64,000 nucleotides of DNA from Eledone cirrhosa (Eukaryota > Mollusca > Cephalopoda > Octopoda > Eledonidae). Positions within the stretch are counted from its first letter, which is position 1; every line of letters starts with the position of its first letter. The stretch is from the NCBI GenBank assembly GCA_964016885.1, contig OZ024757.1, positions 20,934,239-20,998,238 on the forward strand, in the 5' to 3' direction. The translations under genes and the position numbers were made by a program. The notes below the pieces were generated by a model. It was not told the DNA's origin and did not search any database. It saw only the letters and a list, made by a program, of their open reading frames with translations. Shown here piece after piece: positions 1 to 9,724 of this stretch.

Positions 1-335
1 AAATGGCAATTACATGCATTTGGAATTGAAACACAAAGAAGTTGAGGGTTAAGGCTAGCTAGTAATCTCATGAATACAAGTTCAACTAGGGGCAAATGAA
101 GCTGGGGGGAGAGGTGGGCGAAAATACCATCAAGGCCCTTGTGTCATATTGCCATGATGCTAATGATGATGATGTCAATGATGAGGACGATGATGATGAT
201 GACAATAAAGATAAGGACGATGGTGATGATGGTGACAATGACAATGATAGCAACCATTGAGAGAATTATCTAATCTCAGCTTTTGTTCCCAGTCCTCAGA
301 GAAGAACAAAGTGATTAAATAAATACATGTACACT
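1..335. other. No gene seen; imperfect GAT triplets
   Basis: I see no coding sequence or recognised element. Positions 155-245 are an imperfect GAT/GAC triplet run, which explains the short His-rich frame on the minus strand. Confidence 0.6.
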
Positions 336-890
336 CAGCTACTTTCACTACAAATAACACCTCCTACTTCTACACTTCTACACTTACATTCCTTCCAGCT
401 ACTTTCACTACAAATAACACCTCCTACTTCTACACTTATACACTTACATTCCTTCCAGCTACTTTCACTACAAATAACACCTCATACTTCTACACTTCTA
501 CACTTACATTCCTTCCAGCTACTTTCACTACAAATAACACCTCCTACTTCTACACTTATACACTTACATTCCTTCCAGCTACTTTCACTACAAATAACAC
601 CTCATACTTCTACACTTCTACACTTACATTCCTTCCAGATACTTTCACTACAAATAACACTTCCTACTTCTACACTTACATTCCTTCCAGCTACTTTCAC
701 TACAAATAACACCTCCTACTTCTACACTTATACACTTACATTCCTTCCAGCTACTTTCACTACAAATAACACCTCATACTTCTACACTTTCATTCCTTCC
801 AGCTACTTTTACTACAAATAACACTTCCTACTTCTACACTTACATTCCTTCCAGCTACTTTCACTACAAATAACACTTCCTACTTCTACA
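336..890. repeat. 60-bp minisatellite
   Basis: About nine to ten head-to-tail copies of a 60-bp unit that starts CAGCTACTTTCACTACAAAT. Copies 1-5 are full length and nearly identical; later ones have lost about 9-20 bp of the TCTACACTT-rich half. Because 60 is a multiple of 3, one plus-strand frame stays open for 164 codons; I read that as a by-product of the period. Confidence 0.92.
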
Positions 891-1065
891 CTTCTAGCAT
901 CCATTACCTCATCAATGATTTGCTGACTTCTCCAATATTTTATTCCTATACTTACTACACCTGTCTCTACCACTCTCACTTATCATACTCCCACTCCCCC
1001 TACTCCAACTACTCCTCCCACGCCATCTTGCACTTTAAAACATCTGATTGATGTATTTTTTATGA

Positions 1066-1235
1066 ATAGAACCCCCCCCCCATACAACGTCCCCCCTCCT
1101 CCACCCCACACAAACATACAACCTCCCCCTCCTCCACCCCCACCATATATCTCCCCTCCATCCCACCCCACCTCCACCATACAAGATCCCCCTCCTCCAC
1201 CCCACCATACACCATCTGACCCCCCTCCACATCAC
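1066..1235. repeat. C-rich pyrimidine minisatellite
   Basis: Four or so degenerate ~40-bp units built on CCCCCTCCTCCACCCCA alternate with ATACAAC/ATACAAGAT spacers. The strand is almost free of G, so the complement is strongly G-rich. The Pro-rich plus frame and Gly-rich minus frames are compositional. Confidence 0.8.
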
Positions 1236-1267
1236 AACCACTTGTTTATGTTTATTCATTTCTTTTT

Positions 1268-1528
1268 ATTCTTGTGTGTGTGTGTGTGAGTGCATGTATG
1301 TGTGTGTGTGTGTGAGTGCATGTATGTGTGTGTAAGTGTGTGTGAGTGCATGTATGTGTGTGTGAGTACATGCATGTGCGTGTAAGTGTAAGCGTGTGTG
1401 AGTGCATGTATGAGTGTGTGTAAATGTGTGTGCGAGTGCAAGAATGCGTGTGTAAGTGTGGGTGTGTGAGTATGTATGAGTGCATGTATGCGTGTGTGTG
1501 TGTCTGTGTGTCTGTGTGTATAAGTGCA

Positions 1529-1563
<35 letters not shown>

Positions 1564-1850
1564 AAGTGAGTGTGTTTGTGAGTGCATGCATGCGTGTGTG
1601 TGTGTGTGTGTGTGTGTGTAAGTGCATGTATGTGTGTGTGTGTGTGTGTGTGCGAGTGAGTGTGTTTTTGAGTGCATGCATGTGTGTGTGTGTGTGTGTA
1701 AGTGTGTGTGAGTGTGTGTATGCGTGTGTGTGTGTGTGTCTGTGTGTCTGTGTGTATAAGTGCATGTATGTGTGTGTGTGTGTGTGCGAGTGAGTGTGTT
1801 TTTGAGTGCATGCATGTGTGTGTGTGTGTGTAAGTGTGTGTGTGAGTGAT
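1268..1850. repeat. (TG)n-dominated microsatellite block
   Basis: Nearly 600 bp of TG dinucleotides interrupted by GAGTGCATGTA and GTAAGTG words, with a higher-order repeat of roughly 110-220 bp. Long alternating purine-pyrimidine tracts of this kind can adopt Z-DNA. Frames reading His-Thr or Cys-Val are shadows of the repeat. Confidence 0.93.
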
Positions 1851-1913
1851 CTATGCAATAAGTAGCAGATCAGGGAACAATCAGTGCTGCCGAATGAATG
1901 GAAAGTAAAGTAA

Positions 1914-1914
1914 A

Positions 1915-1956
<42 letters not shown>
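1914..1956. repeat. (ATT)n microsatellite
   Basis: A run of about 14 ATT triplets, the same trinucleotide that ends SINE family 2 copies elsewhere in the window. No SINE body is visible beside it. Confidence 0.9.
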
Positions 1957-1957
<1 letters not shown>

Positions 1958-2017
1958 TCGTTATAAAGGGGTATAAAAAATAAAATAAAATGTATAACCA
2001 TGATCCTCGTTTATAAA

Positions 2018-2312
2018 ATATGTGTGTGTGTATATATATATCTGTGTGTGCGTGTATATATATATATATATCTGTGTGTGTGTACATATGTATATATATA
2101 TATATCTGTGTGTGCGTGTATATATATATATATCTGTGTGTGCGTACGTATGTATATATATATATATCTGTGTGTGCGTACGTATGTATATATATATATA
2201 TATAAATATCTGTATGTGTGTATGTATATATATATATGTGTATGTATGTATGTATGTATGTATATATATATGTGTATGTATGTATGTATATATGTATATA
2301 TATATATATATA
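2018..2312. repeat. TA/TG/CTGTGTGTGCG minisatellite
   Basis: Units of (TA)n followed by TCTGTGTGTGCGTGTA or TCTGTGTGTGCGTACGTA repeat about six times, then decay into GTATGTAT words. All Tyr-Ile/Val-Cys frames here are repeat shadows. Confidence 0.9.
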
Positions 2313-2970
2313 TTTAACGGTGGTACAAAATATATTGATTCAATATCCAGTTCGTTTTTATATTGAAATTTGTGTGGACTTAGAGTTGACTTGGGGCAGG
2401 GGTGAAGTCGGGGGTGGGGGTCAGATTGAAAGATCAGAGGTGACAAAAAAGATGAATAATAAGAAAAAGTAAAATAAAATAAAATAAAAGTGAATTAAAA
2501 ATTACATGTGTGTGTGTGTAACAGCAGTTACAGGCAGTACATGTATGTATATATATGTGTGTGTGTGAGTAATAAAATATTCAAATAGCAACCATGTGAT
2601 GGAATATGGTAAAAATGGGAACTCAGCAAATAAATAAAAATATACATAACTAAAGAAGCAAGCCAAGAAAGGTTTATTTTATAAATAGACATTCAAACAC
2701 ACAAACACAAACACACAAACACACACATTTATATGACTTTTCCAAAATGGCCAACTAACTGTACAAGTTTTCCTCTGAAAAATATATTTTTCCCCATTTT
2801 TTTTTACTCTTGTCTTTCTTTCTATTCCTTCATCTATCTTCTGATGAAGGATTAACATCTGAAACATCAAACCACTTTTACTACTATATTAAATGTTAAA
2901 CAAACCCATCATCATTGTACTGTGTTGTTCTGCCATGAAACACAGTAAAATAAAGAATTATATTAGTTTA
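2313..2970. other. AT-rich sequence without recognised genes
   Basis: AT-rich anonymous DNA with short TG and CA runs (2507-2520, 2560-2570, 2694-2728). A CTGATGA followed 13 nt later by GAAA occurs at 2841-2863, but the rest of a hammerhead fold is absent. Confidence 0.5.
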
Positions 2971-2972
2971 AT

Positions 2973-2973
<1 letters not shown>

Positions 2974-3040
<67 letters not shown>
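2974..3040. repeat. (CA)n(TA)n compound microsatellite
   Basis: About nine CA units run straight into about 25 TA units. Confidence 0.93.
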
Positions 3041-3043
<3 letters not shown>

Positions 3044-3239
3044 AATAATGGAGCTGCGGCGTTGCAAATGGGTTACATATGAAAAAGTAAGTCCTTCATC
3101 AGTGGCCTTCCAACTGTCCTAGGCATTTCATCGCTTTAAGGGCCATATACCTCAGGTTGGTGCGAACAACGGCTAAAAAAAGTCGTTGGGACACGTAAAT
3201 AAAGGGGACGCTGGGGATATATGTATATACATATAGATA

Positions 3240-3775
3240 TGTAAGTATGTATGTATACGTACATACATATATGTATACAGACGTACAGTAGCATGCATAT
3301 ATATATATATATATATATATACATACAGGTACACATACATATATGTACGTATCAGTTTATTTCGTTTCATTATATTACAACTTATCGTTTTCGGTACGCC
3401 TGGCCGACTGAACTCACTCGATATGCAAATTAGGCTGCTCAGCCGTTAATTTTCATAAGGAAAGTATATACTTTCGAACGTTCAACTATCTGGCAGAAGG
3501 GTATACGGTGCTGATGATAGCTAACAAGCTTGAAACTAGTACATCGTTCCTGTGTCAGTGTTGAACAAAAAGGTGACGTGGTTGCCTTAACACCGTACGG
3601 CATAAATCAGGCTGTTCGTTTGTTTACAAACGAACAAAGCGGGCGTTATAATAAACGTTCACTAAACTGATGCGTACATATATATATGTGTACCTGTATG
3701 TATATATATATATATATGCATGCTACTGTACGTCTGTATACATATATGTATGTACGTATACATACATACTTACAT
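3240..3775. repeat. Foldback repeat A (long inverted arms)
   Basis: About 110-120 bp at 3240-3358 is the reverse complement of 3660-3775, with shared words GTACAGTAGCATGCATATA and TACAGGTACACATACATA. The arms enclose about 300 bp of unique-looking DNA. A second short direct repeat (TTTCGTTTCATTATATTACA) sits at 3359 and again at 3811, outside the right arm, so the element has a compound history. The enclosed DNA contains a hammerhead-type motif. Confidence 0.85.
3505..3547 (+). ncRNA. Putative minimal hammerhead ribozyme in foldback A
   Basis: The core CTGATGA (3511-3517) is followed by a helix II hairpin AGCT-AACA-AGCT and then GAAA (3532-3535). The last A and the next five bases (ACTAGT) can form a very short helix III. 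The cleavage position would follow A3541 (site GTA). Helix I pairs ACGGTG (3505-3510) with CATCGT (3542-3547), with one G-U pair. This is the order of a type I hammerhead with short helix III, a form known from Penelope-like retroelements and animal retrozymes. Helix III is marginal as a monomer; such ribozymes are reported to act as dimers. No activity can be shown from sequence alone. Confidence 0.6.
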
Positions 3776-3874
3776 TTAAGTAAGTGCTGTACTAAGAGTG
3801 AGAAATGAAATTTCGTTTCATTATATTACAACTCATATAGATATGTATATATATATATAGTAGTAACACAACAG

Positions 3875-4931
3875 TTAGTTCACCATACCGAGAACAATTG
3901 TTTCACCTCGAGCTGAGGATTTGCATAAGTGATCCACCATCTGAGTGAGTTTCTTGGTCAGTGTCCAAGTCTCAGACCTGTACAGCAGTACAGACTCCAC
4001 TACAGCAACAAAGAGACGGATCTTCAGGTCTTTACGAAGGTCCGACTTCCACACCGATCTCAGACTGTAACACGCAGCCCAGGCTTTGTTCGTCCTCTCA
4101 ACCACACCGTCTTCTGTATTCCCAATCTTTGCTCCCAGATACAGGAAGTCCTCAACCAATTCTAGTGGCTTCCCGCCTACATTAGTGATCCCCTCTGGCT
4201 TCTTAATATTCTCTACCAGATACTTCGTCTTACTCTCATTCATTCTCAGCCCCACACCCATCGACACAGTCTCCACCTCCTGCATCAACACCTCTGCCTC
4301 CTTCACTGTGTTTGTCACCAGAACTATGTCGTCGGCAAATCCAGCACCTGATACCTTTTTTGCCTTAACTCTCCTGCTCTGAGCCGGTGCTACAGTAAAG
4401 CGAGAGTCCTGGTGTTTCTCCAGCGCAAGACACATACAATAGACCACTGCGATGATAAAAAGGTAGGGAGCCAATGTATCTCCCTGGAGCACTCCAGCCA
4501 GTATCTCAAAGAACTCCGTCATTCCATCAGGTGTAATGACTTGGGCTTTGGTGTTGGTGTAGAGCAGTGATATCAGGTCCACTATCTTCTTGGGGATTCC
4601 ATAAGCCTGTAAGATCTTCACCAGGCAGTGATGGTCCACAGAATCAAAGGCCTTCCTAAAGTCAATGAAAACCATGACAGCAGGAAGGCCTTTTGCTCTA
4701 GCTCCCTCTAATATCTTCCTCACCATCAGGATGTGACGGATGGTTGATCTACCCTCTCTGAAGCCCTTCTGGTTGTCTCTGAGCTTCTTCTCCATCTCGG
4801 GCTGGATTCTGTTAAGAATCTTCCAGTTGAGGGTCTTTGCCACAAGTGACGTCAGTGAGATCCCCCTGTAGTTGTGGGTGTTAGAGAGATCTCCCTTCTT
4901 TGGCACTGGGACGATGTTATATATACACATA
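3875..4931 (-). mobile_element. LINE fragment with reverse transcriptase domain
   Basis: An uninterrupted minus-strand frame encodes the palm and thumb of a non-LTR retrotransposon reverse transcriptase. It copies element RNA into DNA at the target site. Counting the frame from 4969, motif A is FIDFRKAFDS with the catalytic Asp at residue 103, the GVLQGDTLAPYLF motif lies at about 159-171, and the catalytic box is FADD at 211-214. The C-terminal ESVLLY..ETWTLT motif follows. The endonuclease and N terminus are missing. The first ~16 residues of the frame are translated (TA)n. Both edges lie next to (TA)n. The RT type (FADD, GVLQGDT) differs from the YADD LINEs elsewhere in the window. I do not assign a clade. 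Confidence 0.9.
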
Positions 4932-4961
4932 TATATATATGTAATATATATATATATGGTT

Positions 4962-5300
4962 GGAGGCACATGGCTTAGTGGTTAGAGCATTGGCCTTGCA
5001 ATCGAAAGGTTGTGAGTTCAATTTTCAGACCAGGTGATGTGTTGTTTCCTTGAGCAAGACACTTTATTTCACATTGCTCCAGTTTACTCAGCTGTATAAA
5101 TGAGATGATAGGGACTGGGGTCCCTATCATTCCACTGCAAAGTGGTCGTGGAGGTGGCACGGCAAAAAAGCACCCAGCACTCACTGTAAATGAGGTTGGT
5201 GTTAGGAAGGGCATCCAGCTGTAGAAATCAAGCCAGAATCAGTTCCCGTCCCACCCTGGCAAGCAGGGAAAAAGCGGACGTAAAATGATGATGATGATGA

Positions 5301-5303
<3 letters not shown>
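4962..5303 (+). mobile_element. SINE family 1, full length
   Basis: A tRNA-derived head carries a pol III box A (TGGCTTAGTGG, 4971-4981) and box B-like GAGTTCAATTTTC (near 5014). A central block (CCTTGAGCAAGACACTTTAT) follows, which resembles the conserved central domains of invertebrate SINE superfamilies. Next comes a single 48-bp module (CACTGCAAAGTGGTCGTGG...), and the LINE-like tail GTTGGTGTTAGGAAGGGCAT ends in (GAT)n. It is flanked on both sides by (TA)n. Confidence 0.9.
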
Positions 5304-5345
<42 letters not shown>

Positions 5346-5355
5346 AATATATATT

Positions 5356-5396
<41 letters not shown>

Positions 5397-5397
5397 G
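5304..5397. repeat. (TA)n/(CA)n microsatellite
   Basis: The (GAT)n tail of the SINE passes into (TA)n, (CA)n and (TA)n again. Confidence 0.9.
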
Positions 5398-5441
5398 ATG
5401 TGTCTTTGCACATACAAGCTCACATATCTGATGAGATGTTG

Positions 5442-5822
5442 AAAAGAGTGAGACAGTGTCACCTTGATTTTACCCTAAGTGAGACAGCATCACCTTGATT
5501 GTACCCTAGGTGAAACAGCGTCACCTTGATTGTACCCTAGGTGAGACATCGTCACCTTGATTGTACTCTGAGTGAGACAGTGTCACCTTGATTGTACCCT
5601 GAGTGAGACAGCGTCACCTTGATTGTACCCTGAGTGACACAGCATCACGTTCATTGTACCCTGAGTGAGACAGCGTCACCTTGATTGTACCCTGAGTGAG
5701 ACATTGTCACCTTGATTGTACCCTGAGTGAGACGGCATCACCTTGATTGTACCCTGAGTGAGACAGCGTCACCTTGATTGTACCCCGAGTGAGACAGCGT
5801 CACCTTCATTGTACCCTGATCT
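5442..5822. repeat. 31-bp satellite
   Basis: About twelve copies of GTGAGACAGCGTCACCTTGA-TTGTACCCTGA. Copies differ by single substitutions (for example GAGACATC, GTGACACAGC), which suggests an older array without recent homogenisation. Confidence 0.93.
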
Positions 5823-6261
5823 GATCAATATGGAAACAATTGTACAAATAAAGCCAGCACCTATGCCTCAGCACTCACTTTGGCTCTTTTAACCCCCCCC
5901 CCCCCCCCTCTCTATATATACATATATAAGCAAAGAGATATTTATCACTCATGCTTTAGTTATATTTTAAATTTCTTGATTGATATTCTACCACTTCAAC
6001 AAAATTTTTATTTTTAACGTTTTAATTTGTAAATTCACGTACACTCTAATATTAATATAAGCTTCTCTTTCTTCTTTATTTATCCTAATAATTATTTAAT
6101 TCTACCTAGCGTCTAAAAATAACGATTTTTTTCAGCCCTACGCTTCAACTTCATTTGCATATTCATCAAAATAATTTGAAATATTTGTTCTTTTTCCTTT
6201 CTTCCTCTTTTTTCCTTTTCCCTCTATCCTCTCACTATCCAAACAGAACCTGAACTGTTAA
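5823..6261. other. AT-rich sequence, no gene recognised
   Basis: No coding potential seen. It contains a C homopolymer of about 17 at 5892-5908 and a T/C-rich tract at 6187-6240. Confidence 0.5.
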
Positions 6262-6406
6262 GGTCTGATTCCTGGGTATGTCACTATTTATAAAACAAAT
6301 TTTGTATTTTATCTGATGAGACCGTACCAAAGTTTTGCTACCATTGAAATATATATAATAGAATAAATATAGTTTTATAAATATAGTTTCCAATTATTAA
6401 TATCAT

Positions 6407-6412
<6 letters not shown>
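6262..6412 (+). repeat. Hammerhead-bearing AT-rich unit, copy 1
   Basis: This is homologous to both arms of the palindrome at 6541-6908. It shares GGGTATGTCA, TTTATAAAACAAAT, TTTTATCTGATGA and TTGAAATATATATAATA. It is more diverged than the palindrome arms and ends in (TA)n at about 6410. Confidence 0.8.
6305..6365 (+). ncRNA. Putative type I hammerhead ribozyme, copy 1
   Basis: Helix I pairs TATTTTAT (6305-6312) with ATAGAATA (6358-6365), eight pairs with one G-U. The core CTGATGA is 6313-6319 and GAAA is 6346-6349. A 2-bp helix III with a 4-nt loop (6349-6356) precedes the predicted cut after A6357. Helix II is degenerate in this copy, with two mismatches, so activity is doubtful. Confidence 0.55.
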
Positions 6413-6453
<41 letters not shown>

Positions 6454-6584
6454 GAGGTTATATTTAATTTGTTGGGATTCAACAAGCTTAAACATTTTTA
6501 TAACTGATATAAAGCACTCAACAAGTTAGTGGAGTAAATACACAATATATTAATAAATGGAAACTATATTTATAAAACCATATT

Positions 6585-6650
6585 TATTTTATTATATATA
6601 TTTCAAGGGCAACCAAGGCAAATTATGGTGCCCTTTCATCAGATAAAATA
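6585..6650 (-). ncRNA. Putative type I hammerhead ribozyme, left arm
   Basis: Read on the minus strand, helix I pairs TATTTTAT (6643-6650) with ATAAAATA (6585-6592), eight perfect pairs. The core CTGATGA is 6636-6642 and GAAA is 6601-6604. Helix II pairs AAGGGCACC with GGTTGCCCTT, nine pairs with one bulged T. Helix III is A-U plus U-A with a 4-nt loop, and the cut would follow the A at 6593. This is the best preserved of the set: all conserved core bases are present and all three helices close. Confidence 0.72.
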
Positions 6651-6795
6651 CAGATTTGTTTTATAAATAAATATTGACATACCCGGAAAAAAAGATACCC
6701 TTAACGGTTGGAGCTTCCTATCCAGGAAGCTCCAACCATTAAGGTTGTCTTTTTTCCGGGTATGTCAATATATATTTATTTATAAAACAAATCTG

Positions 6796-6861
6796 TATTT
6801 TATCTGATGAAAGCGCACCATAATTTGCCTTGGTTGCCCTTGAAATATATATAATAAAATA
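6796..6861 (+). ncRNA. Putative type I hammerhead ribozyme, right arm
   Basis: Helix I pairs TATTTTAT (6796-6803) with ATAAAATA (6854-6861). The core is CTGATGA (6804-6810) and GAAA (6842-6845). Helix II is as in the left arm but with one C-C mismatch (AAGCGCACC). Predicted cleavage follows A6853. Confidence 0.68.
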
Positions 6862-6952
6862 AATATGGTTTTATAAATATAGTTTCCATTTATTAATATA
6901 TTGTATATATATATATATAGAGAGAGAGAGCGAGAGAGAAGAAAATGCCAAG

Positions 6953-7238
6953 TAGATGCAGATATTAAAGTCATTTATTTATAAGGCTGTGATACACATT
7001 TCAATGATGCCAGTGGCCACACGATCGCAAGGGAACAGGCAAAGGCTTCAAAAACATCATCTTTGTCCATTTCCTTGCTGTTTTAGGTTGGATTGCCTTG
7101 ACAACGTAACTTTATTATGTAATGAAGCTGTCTGATGAGATCATGGCACTGGTTGTGCGCAATAGTGTGGCCACTGTTGTCATTGAAATATGTATAACAG
7201 CCTCATTATTTATAAAAGACTTTAACATCTGCAACTAC
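6953..7238. repeat. Foldback repeat C
   Basis: About 70 bp at 6953-7021 is the reverse complement of 7166-7238 (shared words GCAGATATTAAAGTC, TCATTTATTTATAA, TGGCCACAC). The loop is about 145 bp. The family differs from foldback B but has the same ribozyme layout. The left edge abuts (TA)n and (GA)n. Confidence 0.85.
7121..7207 (+). ncRNA. Putative type I hammerhead ribozyme in foldback C
   Basis: Helix I pairs AATGAAGCTGT (7121-7131) with ACAGCCTCATT (7197-7207), ten of eleven pairs. The core is CTGATGA (7132-7138) and GAAA (7185-7188). Helix II is a long imperfect stem with several G-U pairs. Helix III is A-U, U-A with loop ATGT (7188-7195). The cut would follow A7196. Helix I here is unrelated in sequence to that of foldback B, so the pairing looks conserved for structure rather than by simple homology. 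Confidence 0.68.
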
Positions 7239-7950
7239 TTCGCATTTTTCTTATTCTAAATATACTCCGCCATTCCTACGTGGAAAAAGTACGTAGAGTG
7301 CTTGAATTGCATCAATGTTTACCTTAAGTATCTATCTATTTATCTATCTATATATATATTTGAACACTTCTCACTCTTGATTTAGCTTCCTTTCATATAA
7401 AAGCCATTGAAAATGTTTACTACCATAACATTTTTTGATTTTTTTTTTTTTCATCTTCACTCTCTCCCCACCCAACCACTCTGCCCCTCACCATTACCTT
7501 CTCTCTTGACATTTACACAAACTATAACTTCTTTCTGTCCCTTTTTGCTCTCCCTCTGCACCCCCCTCCACCTTTTATCCTTCTTTAATCCCCCCCCCCC
7601 CCCACTACATCTCTAACTATTTTCTTCATATATTCTCTCTAAACACTTTATCATTCTGTTTTATTCTTCCTTGCTTCTTGCTCTTAGAAACCAAATGCAC
7701 TGTGTGTGTGTTTGTGTGTGTTTGTGTGTCTATACCAATGCAATGTATGCATGTGTGTGTGTATGTGTGTATAATGATGCAATGTATGTATCTATACTGA
7801 TGCAATATATGTATGTGTGTATATACTAATGTAATATAATATGTGTCTAATGAAACATTTGCCCTCTAGTACCTCTTTTCATAGGTACCATTGCTATCTC
7901 TAACATTTCTATAAAAACCCACTTTTATTCATCTATCATTATTATTATTA
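7239..7950. other. No gene recognised; pyrimidine-rich and TG runs
   Basis: CT-rich DNA at 7440-7640, poly-C at 7590-7603, and TG-rich degenerate repeats with CTAATGCAATGTATG at 7700-7840. No coding signal beyond composition. Confidence 0.5.
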
Positions 7951-7952
7951 TT

Positions 7953-8097
7953 GAGATACGGCCCTTGCCATTCTGAGTTCAAATCCCGCCGAGGTTAACT
8001 TTGCCTTTCATCCTTACGGGGTCGATAAAATAACATACCAGTAATGCACTGGGTAATTGCTGGCTTTTTGTGCCTAAAGTAGAAACAATTATTATTA
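7953..8097 (+). mobile_element. SINE family 2, 5'-truncated
   Basis: The body GAGTTCAAATCCCGCCGAGG, then CCTTTCATCCTTACGGGGTC, GATAAAATAA and the (ATT)n tail match the other family 2 copies. Box B (GTTCAAATCC) is present; box A is lost. Confidence 0.85.
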
Positions 8098-8107
8098 TTA
8101 TTGACGA

Positions 8108-8185
8108 AGGACTGTGACGAGTGGGGAGATGCTGTGCTGAATAAGACCCATTCCACCCTTGCGAGCAGGGAAGAGCGGACGTAAA

Positions 8186-8222
<37 letters not shown>
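8108..8222 (+). mobile_element. SINE/LINE tail fragment ending in (GAT)n
   Basis: The ending CCACCCTTGCGAGCAGGGAA, GAGCGGACGTAAAAT and about 14 GAT triplets equals the short-form tail of SINE family 1. The 45 bp before it (GACGAAGGACTGTGACGAG...) is not part of the SINEs seen here. Confidence 0.75.
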
Positions 8223-8224
<2 letters not shown>

Positions 8225-8405
8225 GAGATGGTGTATTGACAGTATTCATAGAGGTAGACAGTATTTGGGTGCAACTTTCTATGTTCTGAGTTCAAATCTT
8301 GCCACGGCACTTTTTACCTTTCATCCTTACGGGGTCGATAAAATAAAGTACCAGTAATGCACTGGGGTAATTGCTGGCCTTGTGCCAAAAAGTAGAAACA
8401 ATTAT
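8223..8405 (+). mobile_element. SINE family 2, diverged
   Basis: A diverged head (GGTGTATTGACAGTATTCAT) precedes box B (GTTCAAATC), the TTTCATCCTTACGGGGTCGA core and the AAGTAGAAACAATTATTA end. Confidence 0.82.
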
Positions 8406-8427
8406 TAATATGATTGTTACTAAGTGA

Positions 8428-8535
8428 GGGTGGAGGATGGCAGGATCGGTAGAGTGCCAGAAACATGTTTTGTGGCTACGACTTTCTCGGTTCTGAGTTC
8501 AAATCCCACTAAGGTCAACAAAGTAAGATTCCTGT
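8428..8535 (+). mobile_element. SINE family 2 head, 3'-truncated
   Basis: GATGGCAGGATCGGTAGAGT (box A region) and GAGTTCAAATCCCACTAAGG (box B) are present. The usual core and ATT tail are missing after about 8530. Confidence 0.7.
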
Positions 8536-8701
8536 CATGAGAAACTGTGCAGGATCATATGTAAACAACTAGTGGGCCGCTGTTGACCCATCTGAGTACT
8601 TGATAGCATGTAGGAATGTATATAAGCAAAATGTAAAGCCCCTCCCCACCATGGGGGTCAGTACCTCTTTTTTGAGTACCAACCTGTTCAACCCTTGGTG
8701 T

Positions 8702-9362
8702 TGTGGACATTAAACAATGGACATTAAAAAGTAGACATTAAACAATGGACATTAAAAAGTAGACATTAAACAATGGACATAAACAATGGACATTAAAAAG
8801 TAGACATTAAACAATGGACATTAACCAATGGACATTAAAAAGTAGACATTAAACAATGGACATTAAACAATGGACATTAAACAATGGACATTAAAAAGTA
8901 GACATTAAACAATGGACATTAAAAAGTAGACATTAAACAATGGACATTAAACAATGGACATTAAAAAGTAGACATTAAACAATGGACATTAAACAATGGA
9001 CATTAAAAAGTAGACATTAAACAATGGACATTAAACAATGGACATTAAAAAGTAGACGTTAAACAATGGGCATTAACCAATGGACATTAAAAAGTAGACA
9101 TTAAACAATGGACATTAAACAATGGACATTAAAAAGTAGACATTAAACAATGGACATTAAACAATGGACATTAAAAAGTAGACGTTAAACAATGGACATT
9201 AACCAATGGACATTAAAAAGTAGACATTAAACAATGGACATTAAACAATGGACATTAAAAAGTAGACATTAAACAATGGACATTAAACAATGGACATTAA
9301 AAAGTAGACGTTAAACAATGGACATTAACCAATGGACATTAAAAAGTAGACATTAAACAATG
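8702..9362. repeat. GGACATTAAACAAT/AAAAAGTAGACATT satellite
   Basis: Alternating 15-bp words GACATTAAACAATG and GACATTAAAAAGTA form about 43 short units. A higher-order unit of about 120 bp, marked by the variants GTAGACGTT and AACCAATG, recurs at 9055, 9180 and 9307. Confidence 0.92.
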
Positions 9363-9426
9363 ATGATTAGTCCATTATGGCTGCCATTACTGAAAGATAT
9401 GAGGGTAGGCTGAAAGCTTCATAGGC

Positions 9427-9597
9427 TGACTATGAAGGAGTGATGCTAGCGCTGTGAAATCTTGCATGCATTAATTTCATCTCTTATTAATCACTGCATT
9501 GTTTCTTTCCAGGGACTATATTGAAAAATAGACCTCATTTGGTCATTCCATGAGAGTATCATGGTCAGCCTATGAACATTTCAGCTGACCCTTGTAG
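9427..9597 (+). repeat. Dispersed ~175-bp duplication, copy 1
   Basis: About 80% similar to 10230-10408. Shared words include GCTGTGAAATCTTG, TGCATTAATTTCA, GTTTCTTTCCAG and TCATTCCATGAGAGTATC. No coding frame; origin unknown. Confidence 0.75.
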
Positions 9598-9724
9598 ATA
9601 CAAATAACCTTTAGCTGTAATGTTAATTACACGTATATATCAGAGACTTTATATATGTTGGGGAGCAGGGACAGAGGCACCATAATCTCTTCAGTATTTA
9701 AGGCCTCAATAAGGTCTTAATTTG

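Larger units (their letters stand above)
6541..6908. repeat. Foldback repeat B, near-perfect ~370-bp palindrome
   Basis: Two copies of the unit meet head to head. The left arm is 6541-6720 and the right arm 6725-6908, with a centre of GGAGCTTCCT, ATCC, AGGAAGCTCC. Only a handful of substitutions separate the arms. Each arm contains a hammerhead-type motif in its own orientation. (TA)n runs flank both ends (6405-6450 and 6903-6918). Confidence 0.92.

Noticed and set aside
1252..1858. Three long overlapping His-Thr frames on the minus strand
   Set aside because: They are translations of the (TG)n repeat in all three frames.
2841..2863. CTGATGA followed by GAAAC, hammerhead-like
   Set aside because: Helix II would be only three weak pairs, and the bases after GAAA (CATCAAACC) allow neither helix III nor a helix I partner for ATCTATCTT.
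3098..3110. CTGATGA on the minus strand in the 3.06-3.2 kb segment
   Set aside because: No GAAA at a suitable distance and no sequence complementary to TGGAAGGCCA downstream.
5409..5428. CTGATGAGATGTTGAAAAG
   Set aside because: The spacer GATGTT cannot form helix II, and no helix I pairing exists.
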